7,126 bases of DNA from Bacillota bacterium. GTDB lineage: Bacteria > Bacillota > Clostridia > Christensenellales > CAG-138. Of the stretch, positions 5,318 through 7,126 are shown one piece after another; the stretch's first letter is position 1, and each line of letters starts with the position of its first letter. The notes under the pieces are model-generated. The model was not told where the DNA came from. It saw nothing but the letters and a program-made list of their open reading frames with translations, and did no database searches. Both the position numbers and the translations under genes were made by a program. The stretch spans positions 1 through 7,126 of the forward strand of contig JAEWWD010000307.1 of assembly GCA_023396535.1 (NCBI GenBank), read 5' to 3'.

Positions 5318-5584
5318 TTACTGCATAAGCAGCGTGTACAGCCACAGCCCCGTCGCTATAATCCCGAAAAACGCATTGAGCAGCAGCAGCGCCATAGGCG
5401 CGCGCCGCTGCTTTTTTGTTTTGCGCGCGCGGTATTCCATGCCCGCGATGATCAGCCCCACCAGCGCCGCCGCCGTGGCCGCAAACTGCGGCAGATAGGC
5501 GTAGAGCGCCCCTTCGAGCAGGAACCGGTCGTAGAGAAGGTATGCGGAGCCAAGGGAACAAAGCAGCGATAATAACAGAGCCAA
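5318..5584 (-). CDS. Small three-helix membrane protein with a probable TTG start
   Basis: I call 88 residues starting with TTG at 5584-5582. GGGGAGG (minus strand, 5599-5593) lies exactly 8 bases upstream, a far better site than anything before the longer frame's TTG at 5647. Hydrophobic segments lie at residues about 1-18, 31-50 and 63-86. A strongly basic cytoplasmic loop between helices 2 and 3 (YRARKTKKQRR) suggests that loop is inside. The tail ends LYTLLMQ. No conserved family is recognised. It faces the MATE gene tail to tail and is divergent from the NifU-like gene, so it sits alone on its strand here. Reality is supported by the ribosome binding site and hydrophobic periodicity, but the protein could be lineage-specific. 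Confidence 0.7.
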   Translation of the reverse strand: MALLLSLLCSLGSAYLLYDRFLLEGALYAYLPQFAATAAALVGLIIAGMEYRARKTKKQRRAPMALLLLNAFFGIIATGLWLYTLLMQ

Positions 5585-5789
5585 TGATATAACCTCCCCG
5601 CATAGAACCCGATAAATCTTTATCAGTATGGCACGGAAATGACACAAAAATAGGTGGAAGCGCCGTATACATGCATGCTATACTATAACATAACGCAATG
5701 GGGGAAGACAAGGCGGCGCCGTGCGTTTTGCGCTTTGCGGCCCCGCGTTGACACATACGCATTCGTATAACAGAAGGAGGTTTTTTAGC
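5585..5789. promoter_or_regulatory. Divergent intergenic control region
   Basis: This region separates the minus-strand membrane gene from the NifU-like gene. For the rightward gene, a -10-like TATACT lies at 5679-5684 without a convincing -35. An imperfect dyad GTATAC-ATGCAT-GC-TATAC (5665-5683) overlaps it and could be an operator. For the leftward gene a weak pair TTGTGT (5647-5642) and GATAAA (5624-5619) has a 17-base spacer. AGAAGGAGG at 5772-5780 is the rightward ribosome binding site. None of the promoter calls is strong. Confidence 0.35.
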
Positions 5790-6482
5790 ATGCAATACTC
5801 CCGTGAAGTGGAGGAAATGGTTTGCGTCGCAAAAGGCGCCAAGCATGACCCCGCGCCCATCCCCGAAGAGGGCAAATGGGTTAAAGCGAAACAGATTACC
5901 GATATCAGCGGCCTTACCCACGGCGTGGGCTGGTGCGCGCCGCAGCAGGGCGCGTGCAAGCTGACGCTCAACGTCAAGGGCGGCGTCATTGAAGAAGCGC
6001 TGGTGGAAACGCTGGGCTGCTCCGGCATGACGCACTCCGCCGCCATGGCTGCGGAAATCCTGCCCGGCAAGACCATACTTGAGGCGCTCAATACCGACCT
6101 CGTATGCGACGCCATCAACACCGCCATGCGCGAGCTGTTCCTGCAGATCGCCTACGGCCGCACGCAGAGCGCCTTTTCCGAGGACGGCCTGCCCATCGGC
6201 GCGGGCCTTGAAGACCTGGGCAAGGGCCTCCGGTCCCAGATCGGCACCATGTACGGCACCAAGTGCAAGGGCGCGCGGTATCTGGAAATGGCGGAAGGCT
6301 ACGTCATCGGCATAGGCCTCGACGAGAACGGCGAAATCATAGGCTACCGCTTCGTTTCCCTGGGCAAAATGATGGACGCCATCAAGAAGGGCGTCGATCC
6401 CAAGGAAGCGTATGAGAAGAACATCGGCACCTACGGCCGTTTCGCGGAAGCCGTCAAGGTTATCGATCCGCGTCACGAGTGA
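5790..6482 (+). CDS. NifU-like iron-sulfur cluster assembly scaffold homologue
   Basis: The product has 230 residues. AGAAGGAGG at 5772-5780 sits 9 bases before ATG 5790 and fixes the start; the longer frame to 5721 lacks a site. The sequence resembles the NifU N-terminal/IscU-type scaffold fold: a G-rich opening (GLTHGVGWCAPQQGACKL, 41-58), then the family's LGCSGMTHSAAMAAEIL block (75-91), and a third conserved cysteine in TKCKGARYLE (157-166). Candidate cluster ligands are Cys49 or Cys56, Cys77 and Cys159; the assignment is by analogy with IscU. The long insertion between the second and third cysteine blocks, about 70 residues, sets it apart from standard IscU/SufU. The next gene, 16 bases downstream, encodes a GGGtGRT protein, and this pairing is characteristic of anaerobes. 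It presumably acts in the cytoplasm in cluster assembly or delivery, but its specific client is unknown. Confidence 0.85.
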   Translation: MQYSREVEEMVCVAKGAKHDPAPIPEEGKWVKAKQITDISGLTHGVGWCAPQQGACKLTLNVKGGVIEEALVETLGCSGMTHSAAMAAEILPGKTILEALNTDLVCDAINTAMRELFLQIAYGRTQSAFSEDGLPIGAGLEDLGKGLRSQIGTMYGTKCKGARYLEMAEGYVIGIGLDENGEIIGYRFVSLGKMMDAIKKGVDPKEAYEKNIGTYGRFAEAVKVIDPRHE

Positions 6483-6498
6483 GAGGGGGATACGCCAA

Positions 6499-7126
6499 AT
6501 GATCACATTTGAAGGATACGAAAGAAGAATAGAGAAGATCAACCGCGTGCTTGCCGAATACGGCATCAACGGCCTGGAGGACGCGCTGGCCATCACCAAG
6601 GCCAAGGGCGTGGACGTGGACGGCATCGTGCGCGGCATACAGCCCATCGCGTTTGAAAACGCCATCTGGGCCTACACCGTAGGCGCGGCCATCGCCATCA
6701 AGAAGGGCTGCGAAACCGCGGCGGAAGCGGCCGAAGCGCTGGGTATAGGCCTGCAGGCGTTCTGCATCCCCGGCTCCGTTGCGGATCAGCGCAGCGTCGG
6801 CCTGGGCCACGGCAACCTCGCGGCCATGCTGCTGCGTGAAGAGACCAAGTGCTTCGCATTCCTGGCCGGGCACGAGAGCTTTGCCGCGGCCGAAGGCGCC
6901 ATCGGCATAGCGAAAACGGCCAACAAGGTGCGCAAAACGCCCCTGCAGGTCATTCTGAACGGCCTCGGCAAGGACGCGGCGACAATTATTTCCCGCATCA
7001 ACGGTTTTACGCTGGTGGAAACGGAGTATGAGTATTATACCGGCGAACTGAAGGTGCTCTTTGAGAAGTCCTATTCCACCGGGGACCGCGCGAAAGTGCG
7101 CTGCTACGGCGCGGACGACGTGAACG
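6499..7126 (+). CDS. GGGtGRT-family protein, 5' part (runs off the window)
   Basis: The frame is open from ATG 6499 to the right edge, giving 209 complete codons with no stop. GAGGGGGA just after the upstream stop (about 6483-6490) serves as ribosome binding site; the 16-base gap shows co-transcription with the NifU-like gene. Conserved blocks of this family are clear: FEGYERRIEKIN (4-15), GIQPIAFENAIWAYT (46-60), FCIPGSVADQR (88-98), GLGHGNLAAMLL (101-112), AGHESFAAAEGAIGIA (123-138), ILNGLGKDAATIISRING (152-169) and CYGADDVN at the cut. The name-giving GGGTGRT motif belongs to the C-terminal half, beyond the window. The full family length is about 330 residues. Biochemical function is not established; a role linked to the Fe-S scaffold partner is inferred from constant adjacency. 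Confidence 0.92.
   Translation, partial: MITFEGYERRIEKINRVLAEYGINGLEDALAITKAKGVDVDGIVRGIQPIAFENAIWAYTVGAAIAIKKGCETAAEAAEALGIGLQAFCIPGSVADQRSVGLGHGNLAAMLLREETKCFAFLAGHESFAAAEGAIGIAKTANKVRKTPLQVILNGLGKDAATIISRINGFTLVETEYEYYTGELKVLFEKSYSTGDRAKVRCYGADDVN

Noticed and set aside
5748..5771. TTGACA with downstream TATAAC as a promoter of the NifU-like gene
   Set aside because: The spacer is only 12 bases, too short for a standard sigma-A promoter, and the -10 element would almost touch the ribosome binding site.
5274..6665. 463-codon open frame on the minus strand
   Set aside because: It runs antisense through the well-supported NifU-like gene, its operon partner and the small membrane gene. It is a product of GC-rich third positions and has low-complexity Ala/Gly/Arg translation and no start site.

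Overview
The window looks like a chromosomal segment of an anaerobic, gut-type Clostridia (Bacillota). The genes are preceded by strong AGGAGG-type ribosome binding sites. The right end carries a NifU-like scaffold gene followed by a GGGtGRT-protein gene, a pair typical of anaerobic Firmicutes. The housekeeping genes have GC-rich third codon positions. I cannot place it to genus.

Left half (about 1-3790) is an accessory island that reads like a polymorphic-toxin / immunity locus. In order it holds: the 3' end of a small immunity-like gene; a coding-like fragment; a four-helix membrane protein; a relic of the same immunity-like family's C-terminus; a leader with three perfect hairpins and a terminator-like fourth; a 493-residue effector-like protein; a DUF4176-family protein; remains of a toxin-like tail; and a complete paralogue of the first immunity-like gene whose start overlaps the end of that tail. 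The effector-like protein has a peptidoglycan-binding-like N-terminus, two kinds of internal repeats and a glycine-zipper segment. Near-identical palindromic terminators recur at module ends: four good copies and one degenerate copy within 3.6 kb, none seen further right. The toxin/immunity reading is inference from architecture, gene overlap and the DUF4176 neighbour. No catalytic toxin domain is recognisable.

Right half (about 3790-7126) is conventional. A good sigma-A-type promoter drives a full-length MATE efflux transporter. A small three-helix membrane protein lies convergent to it on the minus strand, with a probable TTG start. After a divergent intergenic region comes a two-gene operon of a NifU-like Fe-S scaffold homologue and a GGGtGRT-family protein, the latter cut by the window end.

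The candidate new biology lies in the left half: modules that share a palindromic terminator, and a structured leader in front of the effector/DUF4176 operon.
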